Source: Rhodocaloribacter sp964552015
Lineage (GTDB): Bacteria; Bacteroidota; Rhodothermia; Rhodothermales; ISCAR-4553
Assembly: GCA_964552015.1 (NCBI GenBank)
Contig: CAZKFR010000050.1
Location: forward strand, 1-24,424
Direction: 5' to 3'
DNA length: 24,424 nucleotides
Under the pieces are notes generated by a model. It searched no databases, had not been told where the DNA came from, and worked only from the letters and a program-made list of their open reading frames with translations. Shown here in pieces: positions 14,560 through 22,546 of the stretch. The position numbers were made by a program, and so were the translations under genes. Within the stretch, counting starts at the first letter, position 1. Every line of letters starts with the position of its first letter.

Positions 14560-15585
14560 ATGAAACGCTTCCTTTTGCTTGCGCTCCTCGTCCTGGCCGG
14601 GGGCTCCCTGGCCGGGTGCGACTTCTTCCAGGCAGACGATGAGCCCGCCGGCGCGGGGCTCTACCCCGTGTTGCTCGACGGCTCCTGGGGCTACATCAAC
14701 GCCGAGGGACGCATGGTGATCGAACCCGCTTTCCGGGCCGCCGAGCCGTTTGCCGAGGGGCTGGCCCGGGTGCGTACCTATCAGGGCTACGGCTTCATCG
14801 ACCGCGACGGCGACTTCGTGATCGAGCCCCGCTTCGAAGACGCCCGCAGCTTCTCCGAAGGGCTGGCCGCCGTGCGCCTCGACGGCCGCTGGGGCTTCAT
14901 CGACCGCAACGGCGCCGTCGTCATCAACCCACAGTTCACCGCCGCCTACCCCTTCTCCGAGGGCCGCGCCTTCGTCCGTACGCTGGACTACGACTGGGTC
15001 TACATCGACTCCGAAGGTCAGGTGGTCCGCAGCGAGACGACGCCCGACCTGGACGAGGTCGAGACGCCCAACTTCTCGAACGGCTATGCGCTGGTGCGCG
15101 ACGGCGACGCGTACGGCTACATCGATCGCAGCGGGGCGCTCGTCATCCCGCTCCAGTATGCCGCCGCGCATCCGTTCTCCGAGGGCCGCGCCGCCGTCAA
15201 GATCAGCGACCGCTGGGGCTTCATCGACACGAAGCACGGCACCGCCATCGGCCCGCAGTTCATCAGCGCCGCCAGCTTCGCCGACGACCGGGCGCCCGTC
15301 CGCAAGGACGGCAACCTGTGGGGCTACATCGACCGCAGCGGGGCACTGGTCATTCCGGCCGAATACGACGAGGCACGCCCCTTTTCGGAGGGCCGCGCCG
15401 CCGTGCAGGTGGGCGGGCGCTGGGGCTTCATCGATACGGAAGGACGCCTCATCGTAGAGCCGCAGTTTGACGAGGTCTGGCCGTTCCGGGACGGCGCCGC
15501 CCGCGTGCGCCTCAACGTGGGCGAGCGTCAGACGATCGGCTACGTGGACCGCAACGGCCGCTACCTCTGGTATCCGACCGACTGA
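14560..15585 (+). CDS. WG-repeat lipoprotein 2
   Basis: This 341-aa lipoprotein has a standard signal peptide, MKRFLLLALLVLAGGSLAGC, with C20 as the lipidated residue. About nine WG repeats follow: SWGYINAEG, GYGFIDRDG, RWGFIDRNG, DWVYIDSEG, AYGYIDRSG, RWGFIDTKH, LWGYIDRSG, RWGFIDTEG and a last GYVDRNG. It ends WYPTD, matching WYPTR in the upstream paralog, so the two arose by duplication. The start was chosen because it gives a textbook lipoprotein signal. It lies 50 bp after the first WG gene and likely belongs to the same transcript. The 3' end overlaps the convergent SRPBCC gene by 25 bp. WG proteins have no single known activity; a ligand- or partner-binding role at the outer membrane is a guess. 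Confidence 0.92.
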   Translation: MKRFLLLALLVLAGGSLAGCDFFQADDEPAGAGLYPVLLDGSWGYINAEGRMVIEPAFRAAEPFAEGLARVRTYQGYGFIDRDGDFVIEPRFEDARSFSEGLAAVRLDGRWGFIDRNGAVVINPQFTAAYPFSEGRAFVRTLDYDWVYIDSEGQVVRSETTPDLDEVETPNFSNGYALVRDGDAYGYIDRSGALVIPLQYAAAHPFSEGRAAVKISDRWGFIDTKHGTAIGPQFISAASFADDRAPVRKDGNLWGYIDRSGALVIPAEYDEARPFSEGRAAVQVGGRWGFIDTEGRLIVEPQFDEVWPFRDGAARVRLNVGERQTIGYVDRNGRYLWYPTD

Positions 15586-16061
15586 GCATCCTCCTTCGCC
15601 GGGAAGGTGCCGAAGCGCGCTTCGAGGGCGTCGCGGCGGTACGCGAAAATCGCCTCCAGCTGCCGGCGCACCACGAGCGCCTGCGCCACCGTCCCCAGCG
15701 GGCCCAGCGGCAGGCCGTAATGCACCAGGTCCTCCACCTCCACGCCGCCGTCGACCGGGCGGAAGTGATGCTGGTGGTGCCAGAACCGGTACGGCCCGAA
15801 GCGCTGTTCGTCCACGAAGAAGTACGGGGCGCGCAGGTGCGTGATCTCGGTCACCCAGCGCACGGGCACGCCCAGCAGCGGCCGCACGGTGTACGTGATG
15901 ATGGCCCCGGCGTACATCACCTCCGGCGGCGTGTTGGTGATGCGGAAATCGAGGGCCGGCGGCGTGATGGCACGGAGGTTCTCGGGGCGCGAGAAGAAGG
16001 CCCAGGCGTCGTCGAGCGAGAGGGGCAGGCGCTGGAGGGCCTGCAGGCGGTAGAGTTTCAT
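15561..16061 (-). CDS. SRPBCC (START/Bet v1-like) family protein
   Basis: This 166-aa protein fits the SRPBCC helix-grip fold. It opens with LPLSLDDAWAFFSRPENLRAITP, typical of cyclase/dehydrase and coenzyme Q-binding-like members, and continues with WVTEITHLRAPYFFVDEQ, FWHHQHHFRP and VEDLVHYGLPLGPLG. It has no signal peptide and is probably a cytoplasmic binder of a hydrophobic ligand. The start at 16061 gives the family N-terminus; the same frame is open far upstream only because of antisense GC-rich DNA. It is the last gene of a minus-strand group, 62 bp after the DJ-1-like lipoprotein. Its 3' end runs 25 bp into the convergent WG gene. Confidence 0.88.
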   Translation of the reverse strand: MKLYRLQALQRLPLSLDDAWAFFSRPENLRAITPPALDFRITNTPPEVMYAGAIITYTVRPLLGVPVRWVTEITHLRAPYFFVDEQRFGPYRFWHHQHHFRPVDGGVEVEDLVHYGLPLGPLGTVAQALVVRRQLEAIFAYRRDALEARFGTFPAKEDAQSVGYQR

Positions 16062-16123
16062 GGCGTGCGGGATGTCGTTTCGATTGACGCCCGTACGCGC
16101 ATCCCCGCCCGGGGCTCCATGTT

Positions 16124-16909
16124 TCACGGCGCCGGGTCGCCCGGCACGATGAGGTGGGGGACGGCCTCCAGGTCCCACGGCCACACGAGCCCTTCGGCCG
16201 TGCGCGCGGCGTGCTCCGGGCCGTAGAGGCGTTCCACCAGGTAAAAGGCCGGCTCGTAGCTCATCCCACCCCCCACCGACGTGATGAACTTGCCGTCGAC
16301 CACCAGGCGCACGTCGTGCCGCACGTCCACGGCGGGGAACCGCTCGGCCAGGCGGTGGCGGTCGGCGGGGAAGGTGGTGGCCGAGCGGCCGTCGAGGGCG
16401 CCGGTGGCTGCCAGCGGGAAGGCGCCGTCGCACACGGTGATGACCCATTGCGCCCGCGCCACGGCCTGCCGCAGCCACCCCAGGAACACCTCGTCCTCGA
16501 GGTCGGCCGTCATGCTGTTGTCCGTGCTGGGGATGACCAGGATGTCGATGGGCGGGGCGTCGTCGAAGCCGTAGTGGGGGGTGATGGTGATCCCCTCGAA
16601 GGTGGTGAACGGCTGGCCGTCCGGCGACACGATGAACGTCTCGATGTAGTTTTCGGGATCGCGAAAGACGGTGTGCTGGAGCACGTCGTAGGGTGCCATC
16701 AGCTCGGAGTTGAACACCTTCTCCAGCGCCACGAAGCCGGCCCGCAGCACCGTCCCGGGCGCGGCATCGGCGGGCACGGCCGGCGTCTCGGCAGGTGCTT
16801 CGGCGGGCGCCCCGGAAGGCCCCGGGCCGCATCCGGCCAGCAGGCCGGTCAGGGCGAAGGCCAAGAACGAGGCAAAGGACAACGGGAGCGGGAAGCGAGA
16901 CGGTGTCAT
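16124..16909 (-). CDS. Exported DJ-1/PfpI-like lipoprotein
   Basis: This 261-aa protein has a lipoprotein signal (FALTGLLAGC, C27) followed by an Ala/Pro/Glu linker to about residue 50. The rest is a DJ-1/PfpI domain of the kind found at the N-terminus of GlxA-type regulators: VSPDGQPFTTFEG, DILVIPSTDNS, and the nucleophile elbow VITVCDGAFPLAATG with C160. No AraC-type DNA-binding domain follows. A DJ-1-like domain carried as an envelope lipoprotein is unusual. The role may be amidase-like or sensing of a periplasmic ligand, but this is not shown. It sits between the TrmH-like gene (30-bp gap) and the SRPBCC gene (62-bp gap), likely one operon. Confidence 0.88.
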   Translation of the reverse strand: MTPSRFPLPLSFASFLAFALTGLLAGCGPGPSGAPAEAPAETPAVPADAAPGTVLRAGFVALEKVFNSELMAPYDVLQHTVFRDPENYIETFIVSPDGQPFTTFEGITITPHYGFDDAPPIDILVIPSTDNSMTADLEDEVFLGWLRQAVARAQWVITVCDGAFPLAATGALDGRSATTFPADRHRLAERFPAVDVRHDVRLVVDGKFITSVGGGMSYEPAFYLVERLYGPEHAARTAEGLVWPWDLEAVPHLIVPGDPAP

Positions 16910-16939
16910 GGCACGGCAGGGCTGCGGGAGAAGGGATCG

Positions 16940-17698
16940 TCAGGAGGTTTCGGCCAGGGCCTGGCGCAGCAGCTCGCGGGCATGGCGCACGGCGCGGACG
17001 TAGAACTGCGCGCGGAGGCGGACCCGCTCTTCGTCCGTCAGGTCGCCGTGACGGCCCTGGCGGGCAAGGCGGTCGCGGTAGGCGTGGTAGAGGCTGACGG
17101 CCGCCGCCACCGAGATGTTGAAGCTCTCGACAAAGCCCGGCGTGGGGATGACACAGCGCCGGTCCGCCAGCGCCAGTAGTTCCTCCGAGACGCCATCGCG
17201 CTCGTTGCCGAAAACGAGGGCCGTCTTCTGCGTAAAGTCGAGCGCATCGATGGGCACGGCGGTGTCGTCCAGGTGGGTGGCCACCACGGCATAGCCGGCG
17301 GCCTTCAGGTAGGCGACGGCGTCGGCCGGGGTGCGCCAGGTGTGCACGTCCAGCCACTTGTCGGCCCCCTGTGTGGTGCGCTTCGACGTCTTGAACCGGT
17401 CCGGGCCGGTGATGATGTGGAACGCCTGGTAGCCCAGGGCCTCGGCGCTGCGCATGACCGCGCTCACGTTGCCCGTGTTGACGAGGCCCTCCACCACGGG
17501 TACCACCGTATAGGTGCGCCCGTCGAGGACGGCCTCGATGCGAGCGGCCCGCTCGTCGGTCAGGTAGGGTCGCAGGATCGAGACCACGCTCTCGGGCGAG
17601 AGGCGCTGTCCGTCCACCTCCAGCGGGTCTTCCCGCCGGAGGCCCTTCGCCAGCAATGCGGCCATCTCGCGGGCCGCCTCCTCCTGATGGGTCGCCAT
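16940..17698 (-). CDS. TrmH/SpoU-family RNA 2'-O-methyltransferase
   Basis: This 252-aa SPOUT methyltransferase transfers methyl from SAM to a ribose 2'-OH, most likely in tRNA. The three SpoU motifs are present: motif 1 NTGNVSAVMR (74-83, the usual catalytic Arg), motif 2 LVFGNERDGVSEE (161-173) and motif 3 SFNISVAAAVSLYHA (192-206). The region DERAARIEAVLDGRTYTVV before motif 1 and the basic C-terminal helix resemble TrmH (tRNA Gm18). The ATG at 17698 is preferred over an in-frame start 21 codons upstream because a good promoter (17735-17763) overlaps that extension. It is the first gene of a three-gene minus-strand group. The exact nucleotide modified is not certain. Confidence 0.9.
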   Translation of the reverse strand: MATHQEEAAREMAALLAKGLRREDPLEVDGQRLSPESVVSILRPYLTDERAARIEAVLDGRTYTVVPVVEGLVNTGNVSAVMRSAEALGYQAFHIITGPDRFKTSKRTTQGADKWLDVHTWRTPADAVAYLKAAGYAVVATHLDDTAVPIDALDFTQKTALVFGNERDGVSEELLALADRRCVIPTPGFVESFNISVAAAVSLYHAYRDRLARQGRHGDLTDEERVRLRAQFYVRAVRHARELLRQALAETS

Positions 17699-17734
17699 GC
17701 GATTCCGTTTTGCCACGCTGTCGTCGTCGCGCCC

Positions 17735-17763
17735 AGTATACGCCCGGACGGCCCTTGACACAA
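17735..17763 (-). promoter_or_regulatory. Sigma70-type promoter for the TrmH-like operon
   Basis: On the minus strand TTGTGT (17758-17763) is followed after 17 nt by TATACT (17735-17740). Initiation near 17728 would give a leader of about 30 nt to the ATG at 17698. Its position rules against the longer reading frame that begins at 17761. Confidence 0.55.
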
Positions 17764-17783
17764 ACCCTTCGAAGCCCGATCAT
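17755..17783 (+). promoter_or_regulatory. Candidate promoter for the exported LolA-like gene
   Basis: A consensus TTGACA (17755-17760) is followed after 17 nt by GATCAT (17778-17783), four of six to the -10 consensus. The -35 boxes of this and the opposing promoter overlap at 17758-17760, so the two promoters stand back to back. The leader to the ATG at 17872 would be about 80 nt. Confidence 0.45.
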
Positions 17784-17871
17784 GCTTCCAGTCCGCGCGG
17801 CAGCATGGTGGTTCTTTGTTTACGTACCGCGGGATCGTTCACCGAGCCTCTCCCCTCATCCTGATTGCATC

Positions 17872-18704
17872 ATGTCTTTCCGCCCCCTTTGCCGCACAAT
17901 CCAGGCCCTGTTGTGCCTGAGCCTCCTCGTCTCCACCGCCCGTGCCCAGTCTGCCACCGAGATCCTCGAGCGTGCCCGCGCAGCCTATGAGGCCCGCATG
18001 ACCGGCATCGACGACTACACCATCGTCACCGAGCAGTTCACCACCTATTACAAGAAAGTCGAGCAGGATGGTCGGATGGTCTGGCGGTCCTACATGCGTC
18101 TCAACACGGGCGACCTGCCGGGTAGCATGGACGGGTACGACCTGACGACCGACATCCCGACGTTCCTGGAAGACATCGCGCCGTACACCGCTTACGTGGA
18201 TGAAGAAACGCTCGACGGGCAGCGCGTCCATCACCTGCGCGTCGAATCGTTCCCGCCGGATGCGTTCGGTGAGGACGCCGACGACGTTCCGGAGCGGATG
18301 GACCTCTACCTTGACACCGAGCGCCTCGTGCCCCTCCGCATGGAGATCGCCGATACGAAAGAGATCGACGGGCAGACCCGGTCGATCGAACAGGTGATCC
18401 GGTTCGAGGACTACCGGGAGGTCGACGGGCTGCTCTACCCGTTCCGCACCGTCATGGAACTCTCCGGCCTCAACGCCGAGCTCTCCGAAGAGGACCGGGC
18501 CAAGGCACGGGAAGGGATGGCCGAGTTGAAGAAGCAGCTGGCCGAGATGCCCGAGGCCCAGGCCAACATGATGCGCAAGATGCTCGAGCCCCAGCTCAAG
18601 CGACTCGAAAGCATGCTCGCTTCCGGCACCATGACGATGGAGATCGTCGTCACCGACCTGAAGGTCAACACGGGGGTGCCGGACGAGTATTTCCGGGACG
18701 ATCC
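17872..18704 (+). CDS. Exported LolA-like (outer membrane lipoprotein-sorting type) protein, 3' end in gap
   Basis: At least 277 residues are present. The signal peptide ends STARA-QS (about residue 25). The mature part resembles outer membrane lipoprotein-sorting (LolA/LolB-fold) proteins: an early helix SATEILERARAAYEARMTGIDDY with TIVTEQF strands after it, a central RMDLYLDTERLVPLRMEI strand pair, and a closing strand NTGVPDEYFRDD that is usually close to the C-terminus. A Lys/Glu/Met-rich helix (about 205-245) is an insertion relative to plain LolA. The ATG at 17872 gives the signal peptide; there is no Shine-Dalgarno. The gene runs into the N gap but is likely nearly complete. A periplasmic lipid or lipoprotein carrier is a plausible role, by fold only. 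Confidence 0.75.
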
Positions 18705-18804
18705 NNNNNNNNNNNNNNNNNNNNNNNNNNNNNNNNNNNNNNNNNNNNNNNNNNNNNNNNNNNNNNNNNNNNNNNNNNNNNNNNNNNNNNNNNNNNNNNN
18801 NNNN
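18705..18804. other. Assembly gap of 100 N
   Basis: Exactly 100 N, a common scaffold placeholder of unknown true length. The open frame on either side continues across it by chance, which would falsely join two different genes. Confidence 0.98.
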
Positions 18805-19320
18805 GCCTTCGCCACGGTGCTCCGCGAGGGCGGCCGTCTGGATGTGCTCATCAACAACGCCGGCCTGGGCAAGTTCGGCCCCGTGGACCGGCTCTCGCTC
18901 GAAGACTGGGACGTACAGATGAACACGAACCTGCGCGGCGTCTTCCTCTGCACCCGCGCCGCCGTGCCGGTGATGAAACGGCAGAACGCCGCGTCGGGCT
19001 TCGGCGGGCACATCGTCAACATCGCCTCCATCGCCGGGCTGATCGGCAACCCGAACATCAGCGCCTACAACGCCACCAAGTTCGGCGTGCGCGGCTTCTC
19101 CGAGGCCATCATGAAAGAACTGCGTGACGACGGCATCAAGGTCTCCTGCGTCTACCCCGGCTCCATTGCGACGGAGTTTTTCCAGACCTCGGGCGGCAAC
19201 CCCTCGCCGAACGCCATGACGGCCGAGGATGTGGGCCGCACCGTGATGCACCTGATCGAGACGCCCGACAACTACCTGATCTCGGAGGTCGTCCTGCGCC
19301 CGCTGCGCCCGCGCGGGTGA
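18805..19320 (+). CDS. Short-chain dehydrogenase/reductase, N-terminus lost in gap
   Basis: The remaining 171 residues are the C-terminal two thirds of a classical SDR oxidoreductase. DVLINNAGLGKFG is the NNAG motif, followed by the MNTNLRGVF segment. HIVNIASIAGLIGNPNISAYNATKFG carries the catalytic Ser and the Y-x3-K pair. VSCVYPGSIATEF follows the usual PG motif. The Rossmann TGxxxGxG nucleotide-binding motif must lie in the missing sequence. The enzyme probably reduces or oxidises a carbonyl/alcohol with NAD(P); the substrate is unknown. The protein ends LRPLRPRG, typical of cytoplasmic SDRs close to YdfG-like members. A weak terminator follows. Confidence 0.9.
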   Translation, partial: AFATVLREGGRLDVLINNAGLGKFGPVDRLSLEDWDVQMNTNLRGVFLCTRAAVPVMKRQNAASGFGGHIVNIASIAGLIGNPNISAYNATKFGVRGFSEAIMKELRDDGIKVSCVYPGSIATEFFQTSGGNPSPNAMTAEDVGRTVMHLIETPDNYLISEVVLRPLRPRG

Positions 19321-19336
19321 AAAGTACCTCGCCCTC

Positions 19337-19362
19337 CCCTTTCGGTTGGGGTTGTTTTTTTG
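19337..19362 (+). terminator. Weak terminator-like element after the SDR gene
   Basis: CCCC (19337-19340) and GGGG (19349-19352) can form a short stem, followed by T7 (19356-19362). The stem is short, so the evidence is mainly the T-run just after a stop codon. The rest of 19321-19533 shows no gene or recognisable promoter. Confidence 0.4.
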
Positions 19363-19522
19363 TTTCTTGCAGGGCGCCTGCCCGGACCCTCCTTCACGTC
19401 GTGTTTCCGGGCCGGTGGTCGTTCCCCTCTTCCGACGCCTTTCCACCGACGCGCTCACCCTCACCCAGCGGCCCGGGCATCTAGGTGCGCTACGCGATAC
19501 CCTGCGGGCTGCCCAAATCCAC

Positions 19523-19529
19523 AGGAGGT
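19523..19529 (+). promoter_or_regulatory. Shine-Dalgarno of the secreted protease gene
   Basis: AGGAGGT lies 4 nt before the ATG at 19534. It selects this start over the open frame upstream and gives a clean signal peptide. Confidence 0.8.
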
Positions 19530-19533
19530 CCTC

Positions 19534-21288
19534 ATGTCTCAAAAGACACGTCTATTTCTTGGGCTTTTTTCTGCCCTGGTGTTGCTCCCCGCGCTGGCGT
19601 GGGGGCAGGCGGCACCGCCCCCTCAGCACACCACCCCCTATCCCCTCGCTTCGGGCCTGCATACAGCTCCGGGCAACGCGCCGGTGGTGGCCTTTCGCGA
19701 CGTGGTACGGTCGCCCGGCGCCCCGTGGCTGCGCCTCGTATTCGGAGAGGCCAACCTCGGGCGCGGCTCTTACCTCACGCTGACGTCGCTGCAGGACGGC
19801 GCCACCCAGCGCCTCGACGCCCGCGCCTATGCCCGGTGGCAGGGCACCAGCGCCTACTTCAACGGCGACGCCGTGGAGGTTGTGCTCCATGCGGCACCGG
19901 GCGACCGGGACGTCTTCTTCTCGCTGGCCTCGCTCGTCGTAGGAGAACACGCCGTCGGGCCCGTTCCGTACTCGCAATGCGGCCCCACCGACGACCGCGT
20001 GCCCTCGGATAACCCCGCCGCCGGACGCTTGCTCGACATCGGTTGTACGGGCTGGATCATCGGCAACGGCCTGATCGTCTCGGCGGGCCATTGCCTGGCC
20101 AGTTCGTCGCTGGTGGACGTGCTCGAGTTCAACGTCCCGCCTTCGCTCTCGAACGGTACCATCCAGCACCCGCCGCCCGAGGACCAGTACGTGGCCGACG
20201 TCAGCAGCCGCGTCTTCCAGAACGGCGGCATCGGCAACGACTGGGGCGTCTTCTCCGTCTTCGACAACGGAATCACCGGGCTGCAACCCATCGAAGCCCA
20301 GGGGGCCTTCTTCGAGGTGGCGCAGGATCTGGCGCCGGCCCTGATCCGCATCACCGGCTACGGCGTCGACGGCGGCTCGGCCAACCAGACCCAGCAGACC
20401 CACGTCGGCCCCAACGCCGGCTCCTCGGGTACGACGATGCGCTACCAGACCGACACGGAAGGCGGCAACTCCGGCAGCCCGGTCATCGACGACGCCACCG
20501 GCATGGCCGTGGGCGTACACACGCACGGGGGCTGTACCACCGCCGGCACGGGCAACAACAGCGGCACCAGCACCTTCCACCCGGACTTCTGGGCCGCTCT
20601 CGGGCTCGGTGGCGGCACCGATGACGTCTCCGTGAGCCTGACGCCCCTGGGCGACCCCATCGTCATCGACGCCGGCGGTGGGTCGTTCCAGTATGACATC
20701 GCCATCACCAACAACGGCACCACCAGCACTACGGTGGACATCTGGATCACCCTCGAGGGCAACGGCGTCAGTCGCACCATCGGTCCGATCAACCGCACGT
20801 TGAACGCCGGGCAGACGCTGGCCCGCACGATGACGCAGAACGTGCCCGGCGGAGCACCTCCCGGCACCTACACCCAGAGCGCCCACGTCGGCACCTTCCC
20901 CCTGGCCGACGCCTCGGACAGCTTCACCTGGGAGAAAGCTGCGGCCAAGGGCGGCCTGACCGCAAGCGTCTCCGACTGGTCGGCCAACCTGGATGTGCTG
21001 GCCGACGAGCCGGCCCTGCCCCCGGCCTCCTTCATGCTGGAGGCCGCCTATCCCAACCCCTTCAACCCGACCACGATGATCGCCTACGAACTGCCCGAAG
21101 CCGGCGAGGTGACGCTCCGCGTCTTCAACACGCTGGGGCAGGAGGTGGCCACCCTGGCCCGGGGCTATCACGAGGCCGGCCGGTACCGCGTCCGCTTCGA
21201 CGCCACGCACCTGAGCGCGGGACTCTACCTCTACACGCTCGAAGCCGGCTCCTTCCACCAGACGCACCGGATGGTCCTGCTCAAGTGA
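19534..21288 (+). CDS. Secreted trypsin-like serine protease with C-terminal sorting domain
   Basis: This 584-aa secreted protein has a signal peptide ending near AWGQ (residues 22-25). A chymotrypsin-fold protease domain at about 145-358 carries the triad H186 (SAGHC), D236 (GNDWGVF) and S313 (GGNSGSPV). C171 and C187 flank the His strand as a likely disulfide. A beta-rich domain at about 365-455 (DDVSVSLTPLGDP, then NNGTTSTTVDIWI) looks like an Ig/CARDB-type module. The last part (about 497-584) opens AAYPNPFNPTTMIAYELPE and ends HRMVLLK, a type IX-style sorting domain. The N-terminal region (about 26-140) is an unassigned propeptide or beta domain. A strong terminator follows. It likely digests external protein and is secreted or surface-bound. 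Confidence 0.92.
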   Translation: MSQKTRLFLGLFSALVLLPALAWGQAAPPPQHTTPYPLASGLHTAPGNAPVVAFRDVVRSPGAPWLRLVFGEANLGRGSYLTLTSLQDGATQRLDARAYARWQGTSAYFNGDAVEVVLHAAPGDRDVFFSLASLVVGEHAVGPVPYSQCGPTDDRVPSDNPAAGRLLDIGCTGWIIGNGLIVSAGHCLASSSLVDVLEFNVPPSLSNGTIQHPPPEDQYVADVSSRVFQNGGIGNDWGVFSVFDNGITGLQPIEAQGAFFEVAQDLAPALIRITGYGVDGGSANQTQQTHVGPNAGSSGTTMRYQTDTEGGNSGSPVIDDATGMAVGVHTHGGCTTAGTGNNSGTSTFHPDFWAALGLGGGTDDVSVSLTPLGDPIVIDAGGGSFQYDIAITNNGTTSTTVDIWITLEGNGVSRTIGPINRTLNAGQTLARTMTQNVPGGAPPGTYTQSAHVGTFPLADASDSFTWEKAAAKGGLTASVSDWSANLDVLADEPALPPASFMLEAAYPNPFNPTTMIAYELPEAGEVTLRVFNTLGQEVATLARGYHEAGRYRVRFDATHLSAGLYLYTLEAGSFHQTHRMVLLK

Positions 21289-21308
21289 TCGCTTCGCCTC
21301 CGGCCTCC

Positions 21309-21347
21309 GAGGCCCCGGGTGCACCGCCTCCGGGGCCTCGCTTTTTT
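21309..21347 (+). terminator. Strong intrinsic terminator after the protease gene
   Basis: GAGGCCCCGG (21309-21318) and CCGGGGCCTC (21330-21339) form a perfect 10-bp GC-rich stem with an 11-nt loop. GC and then six T (21342-21347) follow. It lies 20 bp past the stop at 21288. Confidence 0.93.
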
Positions 21348-21363
21348 CCGCCCCCGGCATGCC

Positions 21364-21392
21364 TTGCACCGGTACGGCGGAGCCCCTATACT
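21364..21392 (+). promoter_or_regulatory. Candidate sigma70-type promoter for the TRAP binding protein operon
   Basis: TTGCAC (21364-21369) is followed after 17 nt by TATACT (21387-21392). It lies between the protease terminator and the ATG at 21426, leaving a leader of about 27 nt. The -10 is the same hexamer as in the TrmH-like promoter. Confidence 0.55.
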
Positions 21393-21425
21393 GACGGCCC
21401 ACGCTTCCAGAACCGAAGGTATGCG

Positions 21426-22544
<1,119 letters not shown>

Positions 22545-22546
22545 AC

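Noticed and set aside
16062..17783. Long N-terminal extension of the SRPBCC gene in the same frame
   Set aside because: It runs through two well-supported genes (DJ-1-like lipoprotein and TrmH-like) in another frame and is rich in Arg/Gly/Pro; the ATG at 16061 gives the family N-terminus.
17656..19320. One 554-aa protein spanning the N gap
   Set aside because: The two halves belong to unrelated families (LolA-like and SDR); they are joined only because N codons are not stops.
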